Positions 48,010 through 55,559 of a DNA stretch of 64,000 bases are shown piece after piece. Below the pieces are notes generated by a model. It saw nothing but the letters and a program-made list of their open reading frames with translations, made no database searches and was not told the origin of the DNA. The DNA is from Prorocentrum cordatum (taxonomy: Eukaryota > Sar > Dinophyceae > Prorocentrales > Prorocentraceae): contig CAUYUJ010010391.1 in assembly GCA_963575745.1 (NCBI GenBank), forward strand, positions 64,001-128,000. The letters run 5' to 3'. How positions within the stretch are numbered: position 1 is the stretch's first letter; every line of letters begins with the position of its first letter. Both the position numbers and the translations under genes were made by a program.

Positions 48010-51000
48010 CTAGTCGATAATAGTATGCGGACTGACTATCTCGTTGCCCCCGAGGTCCGCGTCGGCCTTGCGCGCCGCCCTCTCGTCGCAGCGGCGCGAC
48101 AGCAGCTCCGCCTCCCGGCGGCGCACGCCCTCCGCGTCGGGGGCGCACGCATAGGCGGCGAGGGCCTCTCGGCCGGGGGGCCGGTCGAGACGACGGCGGC
48201 ACTCCCCCCCGATCCCCTCGCGTCGTGAACAAAAAGGAGGAGGAGAAGGAGGAGGGGGAGGAGGAGGAGGAGGAGGAGGAGGAGGTGGAGGAGGAGGAGG
48301 AGGAGGAGGAGGAGGAGGGGGAGGAGGAGGAAGGACGAACAATGACAGACACATAAAAACTCGGAGGTGGTCTGGGCGGATGTCTCGGATCGGCGCTGGA
48401 CCCCCTGGGCGGCGCCTCCGGCGCCGCCCCTGGGGCGCTCCGCGCGCCAGGGAAGGGGGTCCAGCGCCGATCTGAAAAATCCGCGCGGACCTCCGAGCTC
48501 TTATGATACGTTTGTGTCGTTGTTCGTCGTCCTAGAAAAAGCACGGCGGGATTTGTTCTGACACTCTTGGCTTCTGGAGAACCTTGCCGGGCCTCAGGGC
48601 CGTCAGAAAACGACTCAGGATGAGAAGCCGGTCCCTGGGAGAATGGGTCGAGACCTCTGGGGGTCGACTATGGCTACGGCTACACGGCTCCGCACTCGTG
48701 GCGCCATGAAGGCACGGCGGAGGGGGCACCGAGGCGCCTGCTGAGGTACACGCGTGTGAAACAATGTGAAGTGTTGCGTCGGAGGCAGAGTAGGAGCAAG
48801 AGCAGGAGGAGGAGGAGGAGGAGGAGGAGGAGGAGGAGGAGGAGGAGGAGGAGGAGGAGGAGGAGGAGGAGGAGGGGAGGACCTGCAGTATCACTGCTGA
48901 ACGCACGTGTCCTGGAAGTCGTCCCACATTGGCGTGGTAGTGACACGGGGCCAACCCGGGGTTTTCGGGATCTGGGCCTGGCGTGGTTTTCGTCCTTGGG
49001 CCTCCTGGAGGGTTCTCGTCGCCGGTGCTGGGACCGCCTGGAAACGACAGGGGTCAGGATGGACCCCGGGAGCGGTCTGGGGACTGATTTTGAGCCAGCG
49101 TTGTCTCGACTGGCCATCCTCCGAGCCTCGAGGTTGATCTTCAAAAACTCCTCGCCCCACTGAAAAGACCGCATGATCGCGGCGGCATCGTCGTCGAGGC
49201 CGGCGATGAGCAGGGTGGCGGCCATGGCCTCTGCAGTGTTCAGCTTCATGGGGCGGCCATCGTAGAAGAAGAAACAACGCCATGAACATAAACTTCTGGC
49301 GCTCCGCGCGGATTTCTTGGATCCGCGCTGGGCCCCCCTCGCCGGAGCGCGGAGCGAGCCAGGGGCGGCGCCGGAGGCGCCGCCGAGGGGGGCCCAAGCG
49401 CGGATGCAAGAAAAACGCGCAGAGCGCCAAAAGTGTATGTTCATGGCGCTGTTTCTTCTTCGAATAGTTGATGGCGTTCGCCGCCACGAGATGTGGGAGG
49501 ATGCGGTGCTGGCCCTGCCGTCGAAGCCGCTGCCACGGCAGCTCGTCCATGCGGTTCCAGCTGGCGTTGATGCCGGCGAGGCCGTTGGCGAGGAGGCACT
49601 CCCTGTCCTGCGCCGACACGGGCGTCGGGCTCTGGGGGCTCAGGATGATGCCGAGGAGGAGGAGGAGGAGGAGGAGGAGGAGGAGGAGGAGGAGGAGGAG
49701 GAGGAGGAGGAGGAGGAGGAGGAAGAGGACTCAGGACGATGCCGTGGAAAGTGGCGTTCGGCTTCATGGCCCTGGCGAGGCCCATGCTAGAAGAGGAACA
49801 ACTGCACAAGCCTTTTTGTTCTGGCCTCCGCGCGAATGTCCTGCATCGGCGCTGGGCCCCCCTCCCCTGGCGCGCGGCGCGCGCCGTTGGCGGAGCCAGA
49901 GGTTGCGAGGCGGGGAATTATCCATATCCACGGCCTGGGAACCGACGTCCTGGTGTCCCAGCGGGCGGTGGATGTGGATATATTTCGGCCCCCGGGAGCC
50001 CGATTATGTCCATATCCACTGCCTGCCGAGGCTCTCAAAACTGACCCTCTAGGCGGTGGTCATGTATAACCTCCCGCCTCGGAGAGGTGCCGCCGGGAGG
50101 GCCCGGCGCCGGTCCAGGAAAGGCGCGCGGAGCTCCGGAACTTTGTGCTCATGCAGCATTTTCCTCTCCGACATGCGCGCCATCTTGCTCCCGCTGTCCA
50201 CCTTTCGGCGGCGAGCCCGGGGGGGAAAAAAACAGGGACGGGCCTTCTCAGAAGGCTCGGAACCGGCCGTCTGAGAAGTCTTCTGAGCCTGCCCCGAAGA
50301 CGCAAAACAGCTTCTCAGAAGGCCGGAGCGCTTCTGAGAATTCCCGCCGTCGAAAAACCGAGCCCAGATCACTGAGATCGAATTGGTCCTGAAAAGTCAG
50401 TGCGTCCGGGATGAACTGCCAAATGCCTTCGAGGCCTTCTCCTTCCGACTTCCCCCCCGCGCTCCCGCCGTCCGCCTTCGGGTCGTTCTGGGCGAACTCG
50501 AAGAGGGCCAGGCGCACGCGGCGCACGGGCCCCCCCTCGGAGCAGGAGGGCCCAGAATCGAGTCGACGAGTCGGATCGGCGATCGAAATTTAGCCTTCGG
50601 TCGGGCCTGTCCCCCTACAGGGGGTTTTCGGACGGAAAATAAGGACTACCCAAACAATACTCAGAAGTTGTCAAAAGATACTAACAAAATAGCCCCCAGA
50701 CTATTTGTTTTACTGCTTTTGAATACCCCCCCTGTAGAGGGACAGGCCGGATTTAACTTTAGCATGGGGGAAGCGGGTCCGGAGGGAAACGGGCCCTGGA
50801 CCCTGGGGCCTGCGCTCCAGGATCACTTGTTCATCCCGAGCCGTTTCCAGACAGCCCTGGGGCCCGTGGATGGCCCCGACAGGCCTCGGAACAAATTTGC
50901 GAACGCAGGCCACATTCATCCATCAACGCCTCCCCCTCCCCCCAATGTTCAAAGTTGGCGGTGGGTCTGATGAGATGCACTTCGACCGCAGTCTCCCCCG

Positions 51001-51463
51001 CGCGTGCCAAAATTGAGGAGAGGGGGGGTGTTCAGTAATTGTTTCCCTCTACCGGAGCTTTCGAAAACGGTGAAAAACATCAGGACCCGTTTCCCTCAGG
51101 ATCCGTTTCCCCCTGTGACGAGAAACGAATCGGATCGGCGGAAATCGGTCGCAGAGTCGGGAGAGTCGAGTCGGCGGAAATCGACAGGCTTGCAGGGCCT
51201 CCTTTGCGAGACGGAAGTCCCAACCCAGAATCCGAAGCCGCATCGACTCGGAATCGGCACCGATCGACCTCGGATCGAGCCGGAGGACACGACATGAGCC
51301 CCGCCTCGGAGTCCCCGGCACCAGGCTCGTCCTCCGAGACGGGCTCCTCGCCCGAGCACGGGCCCTCGCCCACCTCGGCGGCGTCGGCGCCCTGGCGCCG
51401 CGGCTGCCTGCCCCGCCCCCTCGCGCCGCCGGCCGGGCCCCGCTTGCCGCAGCCCTTGCCCAT
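48010..51463 (-). CDS. TSR3: 18S rRNA aminocarboxypropyltransferase TSR3, seven exons
   Basis: TSR3 transfers an aminocarboxypropyl group from SAM to the hypermodified pseudouridine of 18S rRNA during late small-subunit maturation. Exons (minus): 51463-51305, 50535-50476, 50201-50172, 49782-49730, 49638-49464, 49258-49127 and 48165-48010. All phases agree and give 254 residues. In order the protein has a basic/acidic N-tail (MGKGCGKRG), LALFEFAQNDPK plus VDSGSKMARM (the RLI-like N-domain), GIVLSP, INASWNRMDE, ILPHLVAANAINY/GRP, LNTAEAMAATLLIAG, FQWGEEFLKINLE and a C-terminal LAAYACAPDAEGV. These follow the family order closely. The two Cys usual in the CDxKxC(T/S)G motif are Asn and Asp here. 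The start is the ATG at 51463-51461 and was chosen because it joins in phase. Expression is likely by trans-splicing, but no leader is encoded here. Identity is confident; exon 1 is less so. Confidence 0.85.
48236..48335 (+). repeat. (GGA)n microsatellite in TSR3 intron 6
   Basis: GGA triplets, about 100 bases, within the 961-base GC-AG intron of TSR3 (48166-49126). Confidence 0.9.
48345..48516. mobile_element. introner-family inverted-repeat element in TSR3 intron 6 (family 1)
   Basis: The left arm ACTCGGAGGTGGTCTGGGCG, GATCGGCGCTGGACCCCCT pairs with the reverse complement of the right arm CTCGGAGGTCCGCGCGGATT, GATCGGCGCTGGACCCCCT. The hairpin loop is GGCGCCTCCGGCGCCGCCCC. The core GCGCGGATTTCTTGGATC...GCGCTGGRCCCCC is shared with 49259-49463, 49783-50171, 53689-53817 and 61612-61750. 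Confidence 0.85.
48803..48873 (+). repeat. (GGA)n microsatellite in TSR3 intron 6
   Basis: GGA triplets, about 70 bases, in the same intron as 48236-48335. Confidence 0.9.
49259..49463 (-). mobile_element. introner: TSR3 intron 5, a 205-base inverted repeat
   Basis: The whole intron is one foldback element. On the minus strand it starts TCGAAGAAGAAACAGCGCCA and its end, reverse-complemented, reads ATCGTAGAAGAAGAAACAAC. The arms continue alike for about 75 to 80 bases through CATGAACATAAACTT, GGCGCTCCGCGCGGATTTCT and GCGCTGGGCCCCCC. Exons join as AAC TAT/GGC CGC, restoring the conserved NYGRP motif. Length 205 is not a multiple of three, so it must be removed. No GT-AG pair is available at this junction. 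The ends carry similar ACTAT/ACGAT words, possibly an aged target duplication. Confidence 0.9.
49639..49743 (-). repeat. TSR3 intron 4: (GGA)n insertion bounded by a 14-base direct repeat
   Basis: CTCAGGATGATGCC (49639-49652) and CTCAGGACGATGCC (49730-49743) are a direct repeat with one mismatch, with only a (GGA)n run between them. One repeat copy plus the run is 91 bases (30 codons plus one base), so it would shift the frame if not spliced. Removal restores GIVLSPQSP in TSR3. This looks like an intron made by a microsatellite insertion or expansion with target duplication. The exact splice point slides within the repeat. Confidence 0.8.
49783..50171 (-). mobile_element. introner: TSR3 intron 3, a 389-base inverted-repeat element
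   Basis: The minus strand starts TCGGAGAGGAAAATGCTGCA and the reverse complement of its end is CATGCTAGAAGAGGAACAAC. The arms share GAGGAA, CACAA, the CTCCGCGCG core, TCCTG and GCGCYGGGCCC. Exon 3 ends GCGCATG and the intron ends TAGCATG, a GCATG target duplication. The 5' start TCGRAGARG and 3' end TTCTA plus duplication match intron 5. The middle contains a second palindrome around CCATATCCAC. Junction options within the duplication give no GT-AG. Confidence 0.85.
50202..50475 (-). other. TSR3 intron 2, GC-AG, with direct repeat at both splice sites
   Basis: On the minus strand the donor side reads CCGAAG/GCGGACGGCGGGAGC and the acceptor side reads CCGAAAG/GTGGACAGCGGGAGC, about 22 bases with few differences. 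The intron is 274 bases, GC...AG, phase 0. Inside, CTTCTCAGAAGGC and CGTCTGAGAAG form a hairpin. The direct repeat implies that the intron arose by an insertion that duplicated its target. Confidence 0.75.
50536..51304 (-). other. TSR3 intron 1, GC-AG, with direct repeat and nested MITE
   Basis: Donor side CTCCGAG/GCGGGGCTCATG and acceptor side CTCCGAG/GGGGGGCCCGTG form a 19-base repeat with three differences. The intron is 769 bases, GC...AG, phase 0. It contains the family 3 MITE at 50588-50764. The rest shows repeated GGATCGGCGGAAATCGG words near 51130 and 51170. Confidence 0.65.
50588..50764. mobile_element. ~170-base MITE-like element (family 3, copy 2), nested in TSR3 intron 1
   Basis: Terminal repeats TCGGGCCTGTCCCCCTACAG and, reverse-complemented, CCGGCCTGTCCCTCTACAGG. 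It is AT-rich inside, and CAGACTATTTGTTTTACTGC aligns with the centre of 47672-47832. A TTTAGC word lies just outside each end (50590 and 50758), a possible target duplication. No open frame of note. Confidence 0.85.
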
Positions 51464-51727
51464 CTCGGCGGCGCGGCCGCGGCGCCCGCCGCCGCGGCGC
51501 CCCGGCTCCGCCGCGCTCGAGCCATGGGCCCCGGCCGGAGCGGCTGCGGACCCCCGCGCAGGCACGCCGAGCGAGAGACCCGCCCGCCGGCAGGCGCCCC
51601 GCGGACGCCGCTGGCGGTCGGGGCCCTCGCTGCGCGTGCCGCGGCGGCGGCCCCGGAGACGCGCTGTGCCGTGCGCGTCGCTCCGCTCCGCGGGGCGGGA
51701 GGCGTGACGCGCCTCCTGGGGTCGAGG

Positions 51728-51860
51728 GAGGAGGAGGAGGAGGAGGAGGAGGAGGAGGAGGAGGAGGAGGAGGAGGAGGAGGAGGAGGAGGAGGAGGAGG
51801 AGGAGAGGAGAGGAGGAGGAGGAGGAGGAGGAGGAGGGGGAGGGGGAGGGGGAGGGGGAC
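51728..51860 (+). repeat. (GGA)n microsatellite
   Basis: About 130 bases of GGA with late GGAGGGG changes. It splits a TAGCGTGTCGC-type repeat whose halves lie at 51640-51720 and 51890-51955. Confidence 0.85.
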
Positions 51861-51984
51861 GAAGAGAGGCAGTGACGCTTAGGGGGCCGGGGACGCGGAT
51901 GGCGCGTCGCGCCGAGGCGTGGGGGGCCAGAGCTGGCGGCGCGACGCGCTGGGCCACAGCTCTCGACCGCATCCCACGAGGGCC

Positions 51985-52155
51985 CCAGGGACCCCTGGGG
52001 CCATTGTGGGATGTGATCCCTGGGATCCCTGGGATCCCTGGGTCGACCCAGGGTTGTGGATCCCTGGGTCGACCCTGGGTCCCTGGATCCCACAATGGCC
52101 CCAGTGATCCCTGGCCCCAGGGATCCCTGGGATCCCTGGGTCGACCCAGGGTTGT
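51985..52155. repeat. nested palindrome (CCCTGGGTCGACCCAGGG)
   Basis: CCCTGGGTCGACCCAGGG is a perfect 18-base palindrome present near 52036 and 52135. Around it, CTGGGGCCATTGTGGGAT (about 51998) pairs with ATCCCACAATGGCCCCAG (about 52086). GGGATCCCT units are repeated throughout. It could form a large cruciform. Confidence 0.8.
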
Positions 52156-52440
52156 GATGTTCCAACCTACTCTAGCCTTGACCACCAGACAAACTTTCGG
52201 GGTTCAGAAGCCGCAGTTCGCCAAGGAGTCGAAGCCGGACACTCTCGCCCGCCTTGCTGCGCGTCGTGCTGCAGTTCAGCAGGCGCTTTCCCCGGAGAGC
52301 AGGCGGCGTGCGGAGGCTGACACTTTAATGGATCAGAGTGAGGGTCCGCGTATAGGAGAGTTTGCACCTGCGACCCAGGGTCGTGATGTTCCAACCGACT
52401 CTAGCCTTGACCACCAGACAGACTGTCGAGCGCCAGAAAG
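52153..52440 (+). repeat. 60-base direct repeat, 228 bases apart
   Basis: GTGATGTTCCAACCTACTCT followed by AGCCTTGACCACCAGACAAA (52155) recurs with three changes at 52383. The spacer has an open plus frame, but the domain content is not recognised. Confidence 0.75.
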
Positions 52441-52619
52441 AAAAAGGACCGAAACTCGAGGGTCTCCACGTGTCGGGCCCTGGGAGGCACTCGTCCGACA
52501 CTGTTTCGACACTTTTCCGGGTGCTCGAAATTATTTCTGGATGTGGTCCTCAAGTGCGATGGGAGCAACAGAAGCCCGGGAAGCTCTGGGACGCCTCAGG
52601 ATCCTCGGACCACGAGGGC

Positions 52620-52690
52620 ATGGTCCCGGGCACGACGACGTGGCGACCTTGCGCGGCGGCTTGCGTGGGCCGCCAGCGCGGCAAGCCACC
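52620..52690 (+). repeat. palindromic repeat shared with 61810-61885
   Basis: GACGACGTGGCGACCTTGCG...GGGCCGCCAGCGCGGCAAGCC matches GATGACGTAGCGACCTTATG...GGGCCGCCAACGCGGTACGCC at 61824. CTTGCGCGGCGGC and GCCGCCAGCGCGGCAAG pair as a hairpin. Confidence 0.65.
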
Positions 52691-52785
52691 ACTCTCTCGG
52701 CCTCCTCACCCCACCTACTCCCTCCTACTTCCTCCCTCTTCCTCCTCCTCCTTCTCCTATTCCTCACCCTGCTCTTCCTCCTCCT

Positions 52786-52892
52786 CCAGACCTCCAGACC
52801 TCCAGACCTCCAGACCTCCAGACCTCCAGACCTCCAGACCTCCAGACCTCCAGACCTCCTCCTCCTCCTCCTCCTCCTCCTCCTCCTCCTGT
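52786..52892 (+). repeat. 9-base (CAGACCTCC)n array running into (TCC)n
   Basis: Eight exact or near-exact CAGACCTCC units (52786-52858) followed directly by TCC triplets. The 9-base unit appears to have arisen from the TCC run. Confidence 0.9.
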
Positions 52893-53037
52893 AGGCGAGG
52901 GCGCCTACGCGCCACCTCAAGCGGGCAACTTGCGCGCTCACGCGAGCCCGCTCTTGCCACGTCGCTCTGCCAGCGCCCCTGCGGCGCCCGCCGCCGCCGC
53001 GCGGGCTCTGCAGCACTCGAGGTCCGGAACTCTTGCT

Positions 53038-53176
53038 CAGCGTGTCGCGACGGCGGCCCCGGCGACACGCCATGCCGTGCACGGGGATAGCGTGTCGCTC
53101 CGCTCCGCGGGGCGGGGGGCCGGGAAGTTGGCGCTAGAAGTGGATAGCGGGTCGCGCCGAAGCGTGGTGGGTCGGC
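53038..53176 (+). repeat. TAGCGTGTCGC dispersed repeat, copy 2
   Basis: AGCGTGTCGCGACGGCGGCC, CGACACGCCATGCCGTGCA, then GGATAGCGGGTCGCGCCGAA and GCGTGGTGGG. Same order as 45905-46050. Confidence 0.65.
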
Positions 53177-53410
53177 CTTGACATGTGACCACGTTGTTTT
53201 TGGTCACGCATGTTTGAGCCTAGCTTGCGGACCCTTCAGTTTACTGGGCCCGTATCCTTTGGCCTGAGGTTGTGAACGGGCTGGACATGTGATCACTGTT
53301 TTTCTTCGCACGCGCTGAAACAAAACTCGCAGGCCCTTCAGTTTTATTGACAGTATCGTTTGGCTGGAGACTGTGCGCTGGCTGGACATGTGATCACACT
53401 ACTTTTTCGT
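53174..53410 (+). repeat. ~100 base tandem repeat, two and a half copies
   Basis: Units begin GGMYKKGACATGTGAYCAC at about 53172, 53279 and 53378. Each contains a T-rich stretch, GGCCCTTCAGTTTTATTG and GTATCCTTTGGCC/GTATCGTTTGGCT. The last is partial. Confidence 0.8.
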
Positions 53411-53561
53411 CGCCTTCGTCGTTTCCTGTCTCGTCCCCTCGCGCGTGGTTTCTCGCACTCGAGTGCTCCAGAGGGCGGGGGTGGTGAGCAGGAGCAGGAG
53501 GATCAGGAGAAATGCCCTGGGTCCCTTTCACGCCCACGTCCAGACAGCAGGCCATCCCCTC

Positions 53562-53890
53562 CTGACGCCTGTCTCCTCCGGCACCAGCTTGTTGCCAACA
53601 ATCTCGTTGAAGCGTACCACTTCCGCGTGGGAGTCGATCTCCTTCCAGCAACTCCCGTCCAGCAGCCCCCTGGACAAATCTCCGCCCTCCTCCTTCCCCC
53701 AGACGAAAAAACGCCGTACACGTAAACTTTGGCGCTCCAGGGGGATTTCTTGGATCCGCGGCGGAGCGCCAAAAGTTTCTGTTTATGGCGCTTCTTCTCC
53801 TTCGACCCCCCTCCTTCGTTCTCGCGCGCGGCCGTTGGCGGGGCGCCGCGGCGAGGGGGAGAAGGCAGGCGGCAGCGGCGGCGGACGGTG
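53562..53890 (-). CDS. partial gene, sialyltransferase-like (GT29) exons
   Basis: After removal of the inverted-repeat insertion at 53689-53817, the minus strand reads PRARTKE/EGGDLSRGLLDG, then CWKEIDSHAEVVRFNEIVG and KLVPEETGV. The IDSHxxVVRFN pattern followed by a TGxR-type word resembles the L-sialylmotif of family 29 glycosyltransferases, Golgi enzymes that are expanded in many protists. The downstream exon edge is near 53562 (GGCGTCAG). The insertion (121 bases counting one GAAGGAGG repeat) would shift the frame, so it must act as an intron. Other exons are not found. Assignment rests on one motif. Confidence 0.4.
53689..53817 (-). mobile_element. introner-family inverted-repeat element with GAAGGAGG duplication (family 1)
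   Basis: The minus strand starts after GAAGGAGG with TCGAAGGAGAAGAAGCGCCA and ends with AAACGCC-like sequence before a second GAAGGAGG. The arms pair through AACTTTTGGCGCTCC and GGATTTCTTGGATCCGCGGC. It has the same TCGRAGRAG start and GGCGCTCC/GGATTTCTTGGATC core as TSR3 introns 3 and 5, but is shorter. Confidence 0.8.
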
Positions 53891-53969
53891 GCATTGACGC
53901 GCAGTCGTGCTCAAGAAGAAGGGAGAGAGGCGGGAGGGTCCAGGCCAGAGCCCGCAGAGCTCAATGCGA

Positions 53970-54290
53970 GGGGGCACCTCCTCCTCTCCCTCCTCCTCTC
54001 CCTCCTCCTCTCCCTCCTCCTCCCTCCTCCTCCTCCTCCTCCTCCTCCTCCTCCTCCTCCTCCTCCTCCTCCTCCTCCCTCCTCCTCCTCCTCCTCCTTC
54101 TCCCTCCTTCTCCTCCTCCTCCTCCTCCTCCTCCCTCCCCTCCTCCTCCTCCTCCTCCTCCTCCTCCTCCTCCTCCTCCTCCTCCTCCCTCCTCCTCCTC
54201 CTCCCTCCTCCTCCTCCTCCTCCTCCTCCTCCTTCTCCTTCTCCTCCTCCTTCTCGTTCTCCTCCTCCTCCTCCTCCTCCTCCTCCTCCT
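53970..54290 (+). repeat. (CTC)n tract, about 320 bases
   Basis: CTC triplets with CCT slips. All long frames on both strands here are Leu/Ser/Pro or Glu/Arg/Gly artefacts. 54291-54600 after it has no called gene. Confidence 0.9.
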
Positions 54291-54611
54291 GACCTCCTCT
54301 TCCTCCTCCTCATCCTCTTCCTGACCTCCTCCTCCTTCTCCTCCGAGGAAGCACGGTCAGAGCCTCCCAGGGGCGCCAGAAAACGCGGCGAAGGCGAGGC
54401 GGAGGTGGGAAGGAAGGAGGAGAGACGGCCACCACAGAGGATCGGAGGGGGACCGGCTGCACGCCACAAGAGCGATCCTGGGCACGAGTGACCGCTGGCG
54501 CGCGGTGTTCCGACCGTTGCGCAGGCGATGCGATAGCAGCGGCCTGCATGATTGGACGAGGTCCTCCCCGCGCCACCCGAAAGCCATGCACTAAATTCCC
54601 CCCGCCCAACG

Positions 54612-54805
54612 GTCGGGGAGACGTAAGACTCGGGTTGGCCTGAAGGGCGCCAACACAAAAATGACGAGACCCAATCTGAAATTTGACGCGGGCTCCCGCT
54701 GCAGACATCCCACGAAAACGGGACCGTCAAAATCCAGGGCGCGCTCGTCAAAAAAAATCGGCAAACCCGAGTTCCGGCTCACTCGAGTCTTACGTCTCCC
54801 CGAAA
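54612..54805. mobile_element. ~195-base foldback element with GGGGAGACGTAAGACTCG ends (family 5)
   Basis: The left end CGGGGAGACGTAAGACTCGG and the reverse complement of the right end GGGGAGACGTAAGACTCGAG are inverted repeats. Looser pairing follows (GACGAG...GACGAGC, AATCTGAAATTTGACG with AATTTTGACGGTCCCG). Only one copy was seen in the window. Confidence 0.7.
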
Positions 54806-55014
54806 AGGGCCAGAAGCGTGCTAAGATCTCTGGCACCTGGTTAACACAATTTCTACTTCGCGCGCGCGGAGCGGCCTCGGGGGCCCGCGGATGAAAAAGT
54901 ACCCCAGCAAGGTCCCGGGAGAAGCCACCAGAGCACTCCAGGGGAGGGCCATTTTTCGACACCGCTCACGAGGATCGTGGCCTCCGAGGGGGGAGCCGCA
55001 ATCGACTACCCCCC

Positions 55015-55190
55015 CTCCCGCCCCGAGAGGCCCCCCAAACCCCCCCAAGAGGCCCTGGGGGCCCCCAAGACGCCGCCAGGGAGCCCCAAGAGACTCCCAA
55101 GAGGTCCCCAAGAGGCCCCCAAGCAAGAGGCCCTAAAGAGGGCTCCAGGGCCGGCAGAATGAGCGAAGCGATTAAATAAAGGTCGCTCTG
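55015..55190 (+). repeat. GAGGCCCCCAA minisatellite with conserved 3' tail
   Basis: About twelve units of the 11-base repeat, ending in GGGCCGGCAGAATGAGCGAA and GCGATTAAATAA. The tail matches that at 46672-46706. GGTCGCTCTGGCAAAGGGTC just after it resembles one end of the family 4 element. 55200-55555 after it holds nothing I recognise. Confidence 0.75.
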
Positions 55191-55559
55191 GCAAAGGGTC
55201 ACTCTCGGGCCTAACCGAGAGGAGAGGGAGGACAGAGGCAGGGAGTCGCCGGCGTTCCAGGATCCACCTGCCGGCCCTGTCAAGTGGCTGCCCCCCGCGC
55301 CCCTCCCCCTATGACAGTAAGCCCCAGGTAGGGTTTCACGCGAGGCAGGAAGCCCTGCTGCAGCTCATAGCGCTGAAGCATCCCCGCGGCACAGGCCGCA
55401 TGGAGAAGAGCACTCGTCCCCACGGTCATCATCCCACCAAAGGCTTCCGTCCCCTTGCACTGCTTCCTCCCAACTGCTCCGCGCACGCTCACAAGTAGGA
55501 GAGGCCACATGCCCTTAATGCTTCAACGCAATACACTGTACTCTGCATTTGCTGCTCCC

